This document shows positions 1 to 5,905 of a stretch of DNA of 6,126 nt, piece after piece. The DNA lies in NCBI GenBank assembly GCA_016763915.1, contig JAESSX010000332.1, positions 1 through 6,126 of the forward strand, read 5' to 3'. The position numbers and the translations under genes were made by a program. How positions within the stretch are numbered: position 1 is the first letter of the stretch; the number at the start of each line of letters is the position of its first letter. The DNA is from Rhodospirillales bacterium (GTDB lineage Bacteria > Pseudomonadota > Alphaproteobacteria > Rhodospirillales_A > Casp-alpha2). Below the pieces are notes generated by a model. The model saw only the letters and a program-made list of their open reading frames with translations. It had not been told where the DNA came from and made no database searches.

Positions 1-1146
1 CACCCGCCGGTAGCGGCCGTAACCGCCGAACACCTCGTCGCCGCCTTCGCCGGTCAATACCACCTTGAGCCCGGCGGCCCTGGCGGCGGCGGCCAGCTTA
101 AAGGTCGGCAACGCCGCGTAATCCGCCGCCGGATCGTCCATCGCCGCGCACACCGCCGGCAGCAAGGCCCAGAAATCGTCTTCCCCGAATTCGACCTCGT
201 GATGCTCGGCGCCGACGGCGGCGGCCAGAACGCGGGCGTGGGCGCGCTCGTCGGCGACTTTGGTTCCGCTGAATCCCGCCGTGAAGGCCTGCACCGGGCG
301 GTCGTTCAGACGCGCCATCATCGCCAGCAACACCGACGAATCGATGCCGCCCGACAGGAACATGCCGTAGGGCACGTCGGAGCGTTGATGGATGCCGACG
401 CTGTCATTGAGAAGGTCATCCAGCTTTCTCAGCGCCGCGTCCTTCGGCATGTCGGCAGGCGCCCCATCGACCACGGCGTCGATCACCAGCCGGTCGGAAA
501 TCCGGCCCCGGCGGATCTGCAGGGTCTCGCCGGGCAGCAGCCTGCGAACGCCCTCGTAGATGGTGTCGACCCCGGTGGTGAATTGCAGCTGCAACAGCTC
601 GTCGCGGGCGGCCGGGCGCAGCACCGGCCGCACCAGCCCGGCCCGGAACAGGGCTTGCGGCTCCGACGCGAAGACGAAACCCAATTCGGTTTCGGCGTAA
701 TACAGCGGCTTGATGCCGAACGGATCGCGGGCCAGCACCAGGCAGCCTTCGACCGGATCAAAGATGGCGATGGCGTACATGCCGCGCAGATGGCGGGCAA
801 AACCGAGACCGTGGCGGAGATACAGGTGCAGGGGCGGCTCGCAGTCCGACTTGGTGTGGAATTCAACCCGGCTCATATCCAGGCGCAATTCGACGTAGTT
901 ATAGATTTCCCCATTGGCGATCAGGGCGGCCTTGTCCTCGCCCGGATTTCTTGAGACCAGGAACGGCTGGTCCCCGGTTTCCAGGTCGATGATGGCGAGG
1001 CGGGTCTGCACCAGGCCGACGCCGCCCGAGGAGAATCGCCCGGTGCCGTCCGGCCCCCGGTGGGCCATGGCGTCCGCCAGCTGGGCGAGGGCGGCGGCGG
1101 GGGGGGCCGCGCCGGAAGCCGTCATGATGCCGGCGATCCCGCACAT
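1..1146 (-). CDS. asnB: Asparagine synthetase B-type glutamine amidotransferase (partial, C-terminus beyond window)
   Basis: Glutamine-hydrolysing asparagine synthetase family, which uses ATP and glutamine-derived ammonia to convert a carboxylate (classically aspartate) to an amide in the cytoplasm. The visible 382 residues hold the whole class II glutaminase domain and the start of the synthetase domain; full-length members are about 500-650 residues. Seen directly: Cys2 (the nucleophile after Met removal) in MCGIAG, Arg49 in TRLAIID, NGEIYN at 78-83, SDCE at 100-103, RDPFGIKPLYY at 140-150, the ATP pyrophosphatase loop SGGIDSS at 265-271, and TGEGGDEVFGGY at about 365-376. The start overlaps the stop of the preceding glycosyltransferase by 1 nt (TGATG) and has a good ribosome-binding site. 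As the last visible gene of a glycosyltransferase operon it may amidate a glycan sugar acid rather than aspartate; this is inference from context. The family call is firm, the substrate is not. No frameshift is seen. Confidence 0.93.
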   Translation of the reverse strand, partial: MCGIAGIMTASGAAPPAAALAQLADAMAHRGPDGTGRFSSGGVGLVQTRLAIIDLETGDQPFLVSRNPGEDKAALIANGEIYNYVELRLDMSRVEFHTKSDCEPPLHLYLRHGLGFARHLRGMYAIAIFDPVEGCLVLARDPFGIKPLYYAETELGFVFASEPQALFRAGLVRPVLRPAARDELLQLQFTTGVDTIYEGVRRLLPGETLQIRRGRISDRLVIDAVVDGAPADMPKDAALRKLDDLLNDSVGIHQRSDVPYGMFLSGGIDSSVLLAMMARLNDRPVQAFTAGFSGTKVADERAHARVLAAAVGAEHHEVEFGEDDFWALLPAVCAAMDDPAADYAALPTFKLAAAARAAGLKVVLTGEGGDEVFGGYGRYRRV

Positions 1147-2177
1147 CAGAAGGCCTTCCCGGCGACGGATTCAAAGAATTCCAGATACCGGGCGACGATG
1201 ACGTCCTCGGTAAAGTCCATCTTGTAGACTTCGCACCCCTGGCGGGCGACGTGGTGGCGCAGGGTGTCGTCTTCCAGCAGGTTGACGATGGCGCGGCCCA
1301 TGGCCGGCGCGTCGTCCACGGGCACCAGAATCCCCGTTTCGCGGTGCTCTATCAGGGTGCCGGGGCCGAAACTGTCGGCGGCGACGACGGCGACGCCCTG
1401 GGCCCAGGCTTCGAGAACCACGTTGCCCAGGGGTTCATGGCGGGACGGGCAGACAAAGACATCGGCGCCCGCCAACAGCGCCGCCGTATCCTGGCGCCAG
1501 CCCAGAAACCGGGTGCGCGGCTTGACGCCCAGGACTTCCGCCTTTTTTTCCAGTTCCGCGCGCAGCGGGCCTTCGCCGGCGATCCACAGATAGGCGCCGG
1601 GGATGTAGGTCATCGCCTCGAGCAGCACATCGAAGGCCTTGTTTTCGTGCAGCCGCCCCATGGCCACCACCAGCGGCGCGTTGTCGGGGGTAAAGAACCG
1701 GCCCCGGTCGACCGGTTCGGCCTTGGTCCCGGCAACGAAATTGGGCAGGTAATGGGCGCGCTCCGCCGGCCAGCCGTCGCCGGTCAGATAGTTCCGGATA
1801 TCCTCGGTATTGGCGATCAGGTGGTCGCAATTGCGGTAATATTTGAGTTTGTAATATCCCCCCAGCCGGCCGACATGAACGAAATCCCCCACCGGCAGCA
1901 TCCGGCTGGCGCGGTTCATCCAGGTCAGCGCCACATCGGGGCGAAACGCCTGGATTTCGCGCTTGAGCGCGCCGGGCGTGCGAAAATCCGACCACCCGCC
2001 GAAGGCAAGCTCGATCGGCTCGATGCCCGCCTCGCGAAATGCCCGGGCGCGGTCCGGGTGGCTGCGGATGATGACCCGCTGGTCCAGCCCGGCCCGGTGC
2101 AGGGCGATGACAAGGCGCACGAAAAACGCCTCGGCACCGCCGAATTCCGCCCCCGCCATGACCTGCAGGACCCGCAT
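1146..2177 (-). CDS. GT4-family (GT-B fold) glycosyltransferase, retaining type
   Basis: Predicted to transfer a sugar from a nucleotide-sugar donor to a lipid-linked or core glycan acceptor at the cytoplasmic face of the inner membrane. The 343-residue protein has both Rossmann-like halves of a GT-B enzyme. The N-terminal half starts MRVLQVMAG and carries the acceptor-side loop GGAE at 13-16. The C-terminal donor half has the phosphate-binding segment GRLHENKAFD at 174-183 (Arg175, Lys180), IAGEGPLR at about 199-206, and the family E-x7-E motif with Glu248 and Glu256 in HEPLGNVVLE. Length is normal for the family. I chose the start at 2177, not an upstream in-frame ATG at 2270, because the extension would overlap the previous gene and adds no conserved sequence. 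The start lies 2 nt after the previous stop with no strong Shine-Dalgarno, suggesting reinitiation. Sugar and acceptor cannot be named. Confidence 0.9.
   Translation of the reverse strand: MRVLQVMAGAEFGGAEAFFVRLVIALHRAGLDQRVIIRSHPDRARAFREAGIEPIELAFGGWSDFRTPGALKREIQAFRPDVALTWMNRASRMLPVGDFVHVGRLGGYYKLKYYRNCDHLIANTEDIRNYLTGDGWPAERAHYLPNFVAGTKAEPVDRGRFFTPDNAPLVVAMGRLHENKAFDVLLEAMTYIPGAYLWIAGEGPLRAELEKKAEVLGVKPRTRFLGWRQDTAALLAGADVFVCPSRHEPLGNVVLEAWAQGVAVVAADSFGPGTLIEHRETGILVPVDDAPAMGRAIVNLLEDDTLRHHVARQGCEVYKMDFTEDVIVARYLEFFESVAGKAF
1154..1160 (-). promoter_or_regulatory. Ribosome-binding site of the asparagine synthetase-like gene
   Basis: On the minus strand GGGAAGG lies 7 nt before the ATG at 1146, within the last codons of the preceding glycosyltransferase. 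It supports a start that places Cys2 directly after the initiator Met, which the class II amidotransferase mechanism requires. Confidence 0.65.
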
Positions 2178-2179
2178 GA

Positions 2180-3217
2180 TCAGGCCAACAACGCTTCGAA
2201 AGCGGCCGCCGCCTGGGGCCAGCGCCAGTTGCGTTGTTTTTCGAGCGCCGTCCGGTGCTGGGTCCGCCACAGATCGTTATCAATGAGAATCCGGATGGCG
2301 TATTCGGCAAAGGCGGATTCATTGGACGCGACAAAACCTGTTTCGCCATCGATCACGCGTTCACGGACGGAACCAAGATCTTCGACCACGGCGGGAACCC
2401 CCATCGCCTGGGCCTCTCCGATGGCCAGACAAAACGTTTCATTGAGGTCGCCACGGTAAAGCATCACTCGGGCGGCGCGCAACTCCTCGACCAGCGTCGC
2501 CTTGGGCACCGGGCCGCGCAGCCGCACGCCTTGCCCTTCCAGCGCCCGGGCCTTGTTCAGCACCGCCTCCATCGCGCCGGCTTTTGCCTCGCCGACATGT
2601 CCATAGGTGGCCGCACCGGCGAACACGTGCAGTTCGGCCCCGGGCACGCGGGGTTCGATATCCCGCGCCCATACCTGCAACAGCCAGTCCAGCGAGCGCA
2701 ACGGGTTCGACGTGAACACGGCGCGCGGCGGCGGCGGCGCGTCCAGCGGCGCGGCCTGGCAGAAGGCATCCGGCAATCCATAGGGGATGACCACCCGTTC
2801 GCCCGCCGGCGCCCACCCGGGGTAGGTGACGGCGTGGTAGTCGCCGAGGAGGATGATGGCCGGCTTGATCCGCCACAATTTCCACAAGTAGCGCCATTTC
2901 AGCAGATACCCCGCCGGATTGTGGGTCCAGAACACCGTGCGCCGGGCGGCCGGCATGCGGCCCAGCAGCTTGTCGCCCCGGTTGGCGATATAGAGGTCGA
3001 CGTTGTCGGGCCAGGGGCCGTCGTCGATGGGCCGCCAGGATACGCCGTTGTGGTCCAGGGGCGCCTTACACTTGTTCAGCACGTGCACGTCGTGGCCGCG
3101 CGCCGCCAGTTCCTGGACCAAGGCCACAACCGAGGATTCGACGCCGCCCAGCGGGCGTTCGTCGGGCGTGCGGCCGTCGAATTCTATGCCGTCGTCGGCG
3201 AGGACAATGCGCGCCAT
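2180..3217 (-). CDS. GT4-like (GT-B fold) glycosyltransferase, divergent donor loop
   Basis: A second retaining GT-B glycosyltransferase, 345 residues, probably acting on the same surface glycan as its neighbours. The N-terminal half has a GG loop (RPLGGVESS at 21-29), followed by a helix and RGHDVHVLN at 40-48, typical of GT4 acceptor domains. The C-terminal half has the E-x7-E signature (Glu260 and Glu268 in ETFCLAIGE) followed by AMGVPAVV. In place of the usual GRL...K donor-phosphate segment it has FTSNPLRSLDWLL (168-180), which resembles the 'TS.P.RGLD.LL' variant seen in a GT4 subset; Arg174 is the likely basic residue. It shares little sequence with the next gene beyond the fold motifs, so the two are not recent duplicates. 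Its ATG abuts the preceding TGA directly (TGAATG), with GGAGGA about 10 nt upstream. The substrate is unknown. Confidence 0.88.
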   Translation of the reverse strand: MARIVLADDGIEFDGRTPDERPLGGVESSVVALVQELAARGHDVHVLNKCKAPLDHNGVSWRPIDDGPWPDNVDLYIANRGDKLLGRMPAARRTVFWTHNPAGYLLKWRYLWKLWRIKPAIILLGDYHAVTYPGWAPAGERVVIPYGLPDAFCQAAPLDAPPPPRAVFTSNPLRSLDWLLQVWARDIEPRVPGAELHVFAGAATYGHVGEAKAGAMEAVLNKARALEGQGVRLRGPVPKATLVEELRAARVMLYRGDLNETFCLAIGEAQAMGVPAVVEDLGSVRERVIDGETGFVASNESAFAEYAIRILIDNDLWRTQHRTALEKQRNWRWPQAAAAFEALLA

Positions 3218-3985
3218 TCAGTCATCGTCCTCCAGCTTGGCCTTGAGATAGGACAGGATCGGAAACAGCCCCGCGAACAGGGCGATGAGGAAGCCGTAGC
3301 CGCCTTCGCGGTAGCCCCGGCGGAAAAAGTAACACTTGATGAAACGCGAGAACAGGCGGCGCACGTTGTTCGCCATGGTGCCGATATCGCCCGACTGGCG
3401 CAGGTCCCTGGCGCGCGCCGTCGAATAGCTGTCGAGACGGTGGATCATGTCGGAAATGTCGCGGTCCACGTAATGGCGGATGCGGCCCCGCAGCTGCGGC
3501 CCCTTGGTGGCACCGGCGGCCCACGTCAGCGGCGGATGGACACGCTTGTCGCCCCACACCTTGACGCCCTTTTTGAACAGCCCCGGATAGGCGGCCTTGC
3601 CGTAGGACGCGCCCCAGCCCCAACGCACCAGCTTGCCGCCGATATGGTTGTCGACCAGGATCTCATGCCAGTCATGGGAGGTGGCGGCGATGACGGCCAG
3701 GATTTCCCGGCCCAGGTCTTCGGAAACCCGCTCGTCGGCGTCGATCTCGAAAATCCACGTCCCCCGGCAGGCCTCGATGCCGGCGTTGCGGCGATCGCCC
3801 TCAATGGCCCAGGCGCCGTCGATAACGCGGTCGGTGAAGCGCCGGGCGATAGCGCCCGAGGCGTCGGTGCATTTGTCCAACAGCACGACGATTTCATCGG
3901 CGAAGGACAGCCCCTCCAGGCAGTCGGCCAGTTGGGCTTCCTCGTTGTGCACGGAGATCACCGCCGAAAGTCGGATGTCAGCCAC
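3218..3985 (-). CDS. Family 2 glycosyltransferase, WaaE/KdtX-like (downstream copy)
   Basis: Inverting GT-A glycosyltransferase of 255 residues, in the group that includes the lipopolysaccharide core glucosyltransferase WaaE. The N-terminus has the nucleotide-binding strand LSAVISVHNEEAQ (6-18), then FADEIVVLLDKCTD (28-41), RRNAGIEACRG (65-75) and the metal-binding DxD motif EIDADERV (80-87, Asp82 and Asp84). The C-terminus has a basic then hydrophobic stretch (about 222-248, GYGFLIALFAGLFPIL) that may sit at the membrane surface, as in WaaE-type enzymes. The start is GTG: it aligns with the ATG of the paralogue upstream, and GGGAGGG lies 5 nt before it. The gene overlaps its paralogue by 8 nt. 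The two proteins are roughly two-thirds identical by eye, differing most around residues 101-110 and 151-170. That points to a duplication with a change in acceptor or linkage, which is inference. The sugar is unknown. Confidence 0.92.
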   Translation of the reverse strand: MADIRLSAVISVHNEEAQLADCLEGLSFADEIVVLLDKCTDASGAIARRFTDRVIDGAWAIEGDRRNAGIEACRGTWIFEIDADERVSEDLGREILAVIAATSHDWHEILVDNHIGGKLVRWGWGASYGKAAYPGLFKKGVKVWGDKRVHPPLTWAAGATKGPQLRGRIRHYVDRDISDMIHRLDSYSTARARDLRQSGDIGTMANNVRRLFSRFIKCYFFRRGYREGGYGFLIALFAGLFPILSYLKAKLEDDD

Positions 3986-4760
3986 CGTGGCCCTCCCGGC
4001 CTGCCGGTTCCAGGGCCGCCTTGAGGTGCGACAGCACCGGGTACAGCGCCGCGCACAGCGCGATGACGAAACCGTATCCGTTTTCCCGGTAGCCGCGCCG
4101 GATCACGTAACATTTCCAGAACCGGGAAAATATCTTGCGCACCATGTTGGGGAACGTGCCGATATCGCCGCTGTCGGCGAGGTCGCGGGCGCGCAGCGTG
4201 GTGTAACGGTCGAGCCGCAGCAGCATGTCGGAAATGCCCCGGTCGACAAGATGTGTGATCGGCGTTGTCAGGTCCGGCCCCTGGCGCCCGGTGACGTGCA
4301 GGTGCGGATGAACCCTTTGCGGCCCCCACACCTTGACGCCCTTGCGGAACAGGCCGGGATAGCCGTTCTTGCCGAACAGCCCGCCCCAGCCATGGCGGAT
4401 CAGCCGTCCGCCGACATGGTTATCGACGGGGATGTTGAAGATATCGCCCTCCCCGGCCGCCACAACGGAGCGGATTTCCCGGCCCAGGTCATCGCAAACC
4501 CTCTCGTCGGCGTCGATCTCGAAAATCCATTGCCCCCGGCAGGCGTCGATGCCGGCGTTGCGGCGCGCGCCTTCGACATCCCAGGCGCCTTCAACCACGC
4601 GGTCGGTGAATTGACGGCTAATGGCCTTCGAGCCATCGGTGCATTTGTCCAGCACGACGACGATTTCATCGGCGAAGGCCAGCCCCCGCAGGCAATCCGC
4701 CAGCTGAGCCTCTTCATTATGGACGACGATGAGCGCCGACAACTGCACATTACCGGTCAT
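3978..4760 (-). CDS. Family 2 glycosyltransferase, WaaE/KdtX-like (upstream copy)
   Basis: Paralogue of the next gene in the operon, 260 residues, same GT-A layout. It has LSALIVVHNEEAQ (7-19), FADEIVVVLDKCTD (29-42), RRNAGIDACRG (66-76), the DxD metal site in EIDADERV (81-88, Asp83 and Asp85), GLFRKGVKVWG (136-146), and a C-terminal basic and hydrophobic stretch (about 221-246) that may hold the protein to the inner membrane. Compared with its sister it has a short extra glycine-rich C-terminal tail (EPAGREGHGG). I chose the ATG at 4760, which forms the classic 4-nt ATGA overlap with the previous stop and has GGAGG 7 nt upstream; the in-frame ATG at 4787 would extend into the previous gene for no conserved gain. 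Likely adds a hexose to the core or a similar glycan; donor and linkage cannot be told from sequence. Confidence 0.92.
   Translation of the reverse strand: MTGNVQLSALIVVHNEEAQLADCLRGLAFADEIVVVLDKCTDGSKAISRQFTDRVVEGAWDVEGARRNAGIDACRGQWIFEIDADERVCDDLGREIRSVVAAGEGDIFNIPVDNHVGGRLIRHGWGGLFGKNGYPGLFRKGVKVWGPQRVHPHLHVTGRQGPDLTTPITHLVDRGISDMLLRLDRYTTLRARDLADSGDIGTFPNMVRKIFSRFWKCYVIRRGYRENGYGFVIALCAALYPVLSHLKAALEPAGREGHGG
3991..3997 (-). promoter_or_regulatory. Ribosome-binding site that fixes a GTG start (downstream GT2 gene)
   Basis: On the minus strand GGGAGGG sits 5 nt before the GTG at 3985, inside the 3' end of the preceding paralogue. With the alignment of the two GT2 N-termini it settles the start, since no ATG is available near this point. 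Confidence 0.7.
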
Positions 4761-5719
4761 GCCGCCGCCTCCATCACGCGCCGCCACAGGTCGCGGGCGG
4801 CCGCCTCGACCGTATCCACCGTCAGGCTGTCCATCAGGGAATCCGTATCGCGGTGATTAAAATTTTCGGGAAAGATTTCGTCGAAGGATTTGTCGGCCCG
4901 GGCGACCGCCCCCAGCGGTCCCCAGGGGGCGTACAGGCCTTCGAGACTGGGCCCGAACAGCCCGAGGGTCGGAACACCCATGGCGACCGCCAGGTGCATG
5001 AGGCCGGAATCGTTGCCGACGTAAAACGCGGCGCGTTCCAGACACGCGCCGACATCCATCAGGTCGAGCCGCCCGACGAGGTCGATGCGCCGGTCTTCGG
5101 GGATCGACTCGATGACCCGCAACGCCATGGGACGTTCGTCGTCGCGCCCGAAAACGGCGATGCGCGCACCCGGAAGGATGCCGCCGGGGCCGGCCAGACG
5201 CTCGATCAGGTCGACGAAACACCCGGGCCGCCATGTTTTCGCCGACCAGTTGGCGGTCGGGCCGATGGCCAGCACCGGGGCGCCGTCGGGAATCAGGGTC
5301 TTCGCCGCGGCTCTGGCCTGATCCGAGATCCAGACCTTGGGATCGGGCGGCCGGCCGCCGAGCCCCAACACCGTCGCCAGCTGCTCGACCCGGTGCCCCG
5401 GCCCCTTTTTCCGCCCGAAGCGATAGCGCCGTTTGGCTATCAAAGGGTAGGACATCGGGGTATTGCGCAGATCGACGACAATATCCCAGACCGTCCCCAC
5501 AACGGTCGACCACATGGCCACCCAGTGCAGCGAGTACAGCATTTTGTTGAGAACGATGATGCGGTCCAGGTTCGGCACGGCGCGGAATAACGGCGCCGCC
5601 GCCGCTCCGCAGGCAATGGTGATGCGGGCGTCGGGATGATCGGTGATCAATCGCGCCAGCAGGCCGGAAGAAAGGATCGCATCCCCGACCCGGGTCGACG
5701 TGATAAATAGAATTTTCAT
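4757..5719 (-). CDS. Family 9 glycosyltransferase, ADP-heptose:LPS heptosyltransferase-like
   Basis: GT9 enzyme (WaaC/WaaF/WaaQ relatives), which moves heptose from an ADP-heptose donor to the inner core of lipopolysaccharide in the cytoplasm. The 320-residue protein is of near-normal length. The N-terminus MKILFITSTRVGDAILSSG has the family pattern with Asp13 in the position of the catalytic Asp of WaaC. The donor domain shows GPTANWSAKTWRP (153-165, Lys161) and the strongest GT9 signature, GNDSGLMHLAVAMGVPTLGL at 235-254, followed by FGP. I chose the start at 5719 because the conserved N-terminus begins there and AAGGG lies 5 nt upstream; an in-frame ATG at 5773 adds 18 residues of no family character. 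It is the first gene of the operon. It could be a heptosyltransferase I, II or III type, or a GT9 member using another sugar; I cannot assign waaC, waaF or waaQ. Confidence 0.9.
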   Translation of the reverse strand: MKILFITSTRVGDAILSSGLLARLITDHPDARITIACGAAAAPLFRAVPNLDRIIVLNKMLYSLHWVAMWSTVVGTVWDIVVDLRNTPMSYPLIAKRRYRFGRKKGPGHRVEQLATVLGLGGRPPDPKVWISDQARAAAKTLIPDGAPVLAIGPTANWSAKTWRPGCFVDLIERLAGPGGILPGARIAVFGRDDERPMALRVIESIPEDRRIDLVGRLDLMDVGACLERAAFYVGNDSGLMHLAVAMGVPTLGLFGPSLEGLYAPWGPLGAVARADKSFDEIFPENFNHRDTDSLMDSLTVDTVEAAARDLWRRVMEAAA

Positions 5720-5842
5720 ACAAACCCTTGCCCTGTCAGCAGACATCCCATCCGGGACAGCCGGAAAAGACACGAAAAGCCCGTCCGCGGCACCTTGGGA
5801 CCTTGCACCGGCGTCCCTGTCACCCCACTTCTACACCGACGC

Positions 5843-5888
5843 CCCGGGGTAATTCTATATACTTCCGTCATTCCGCCCCGGGCTTTTT
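5843..5888 (+). other. Possible leader stem-loop followed by a T-run
   Basis: CCCGGGG (5843-5849) can pair with CCCCGGG (5876-5882), giving a 7-bp all-GC stem with a 26-nt loop, and five T residues follow at 5884-5888. Form and position would suit an attenuator-like element just before the ygfZ-like gene. However, the left arm lies upstream of the probable transcription start if the CTATAT element is real, so it may never form in RNA. Both arms are also self-palindromic GC blocks that arise easily at this base composition. Confidence 0.2.
5855..5860 (+). promoter_or_regulatory. Possible -10 element for the ygfZ-like gene
   Basis: CTATAT lies 45 nt before the ATG inside the only AT-rich patch of the intergenic region. 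It matches the form of many alphaproteobacterial -10 elements. The expected -35 window, about 17 nt upstream, reads TACACC and is a poor match to TTGAC, so this is a weak prediction. Confidence 0.3.
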
Positions 5889-5894
5889 GAACCG

Positions 5895-5899
5895 AAAGG
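5895..5899 (+). promoter_or_regulatory. Ribosome-binding site of the ygfZ-like gene
   Basis: AAAGG lies 6 nt before the ATG at 5906. It supports that start over the later in-frame start codons. Confidence 0.6.
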
Positions 5900-5905
5900 C
5901 GACCG

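Larger units (their letters stand above)
5720..5905. other. Divergent intergenic region with presumed promoters for both directions
   Basis: The only non-coding stretch in the window, 186 bases between two outward-facing genes, so it must hold the start signals for both unless they are read from elsewhere. It contains the AT-rich patch AATTCTATATAC (5851-5862), in which CTATAT resembles an alphaproteobacterial -10 for the plus-strand gene, but I find no good -35 at the right distance. No clear -35/-10 pair is visible for the minus-strand operon. An 8-base direct repeat CCCTGTCA occurs at 5731-5738 and 5815-5822. No small ORF or RNA gene is supported. Confidence 0.6.

Noticed and set aside
2178..2270. 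A 31-residue N-terminal extension of the GT4 gene that starts at 2177.
   Set aside because: It would overlap the previous glycosyltransferase by about 90 bases, and the conserved N-terminal strand begins at the internal Met.
2234..4024. A 596-codon open frame on the plus strand, with similar long plus-strand frames at 199-954, 1251-2459 and 3633-4856.
   Set aside because: They run antisense to genes with clear family motifs, cross gene boundaries, and show no recognisable domain. Long antisense frames are expected in GC-rich DNA with strong third-position bias.
3731..4529. Shared DNA blocks between 3731-3757 and 4503-4529 as a possible mobile or regulatory repeat.
   Set aside because: They fall at matching positions of the paralogous GT2 genes and code for the same conserved DxD region, so gene duplication explains them.
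5720..5773. An 18-residue N-terminal extension of the GT9 gene.
   Set aside because: GT9 proteins begin directly at the MKILFI-type strand, and a reasonable ribosome-binding site precedes that Met.
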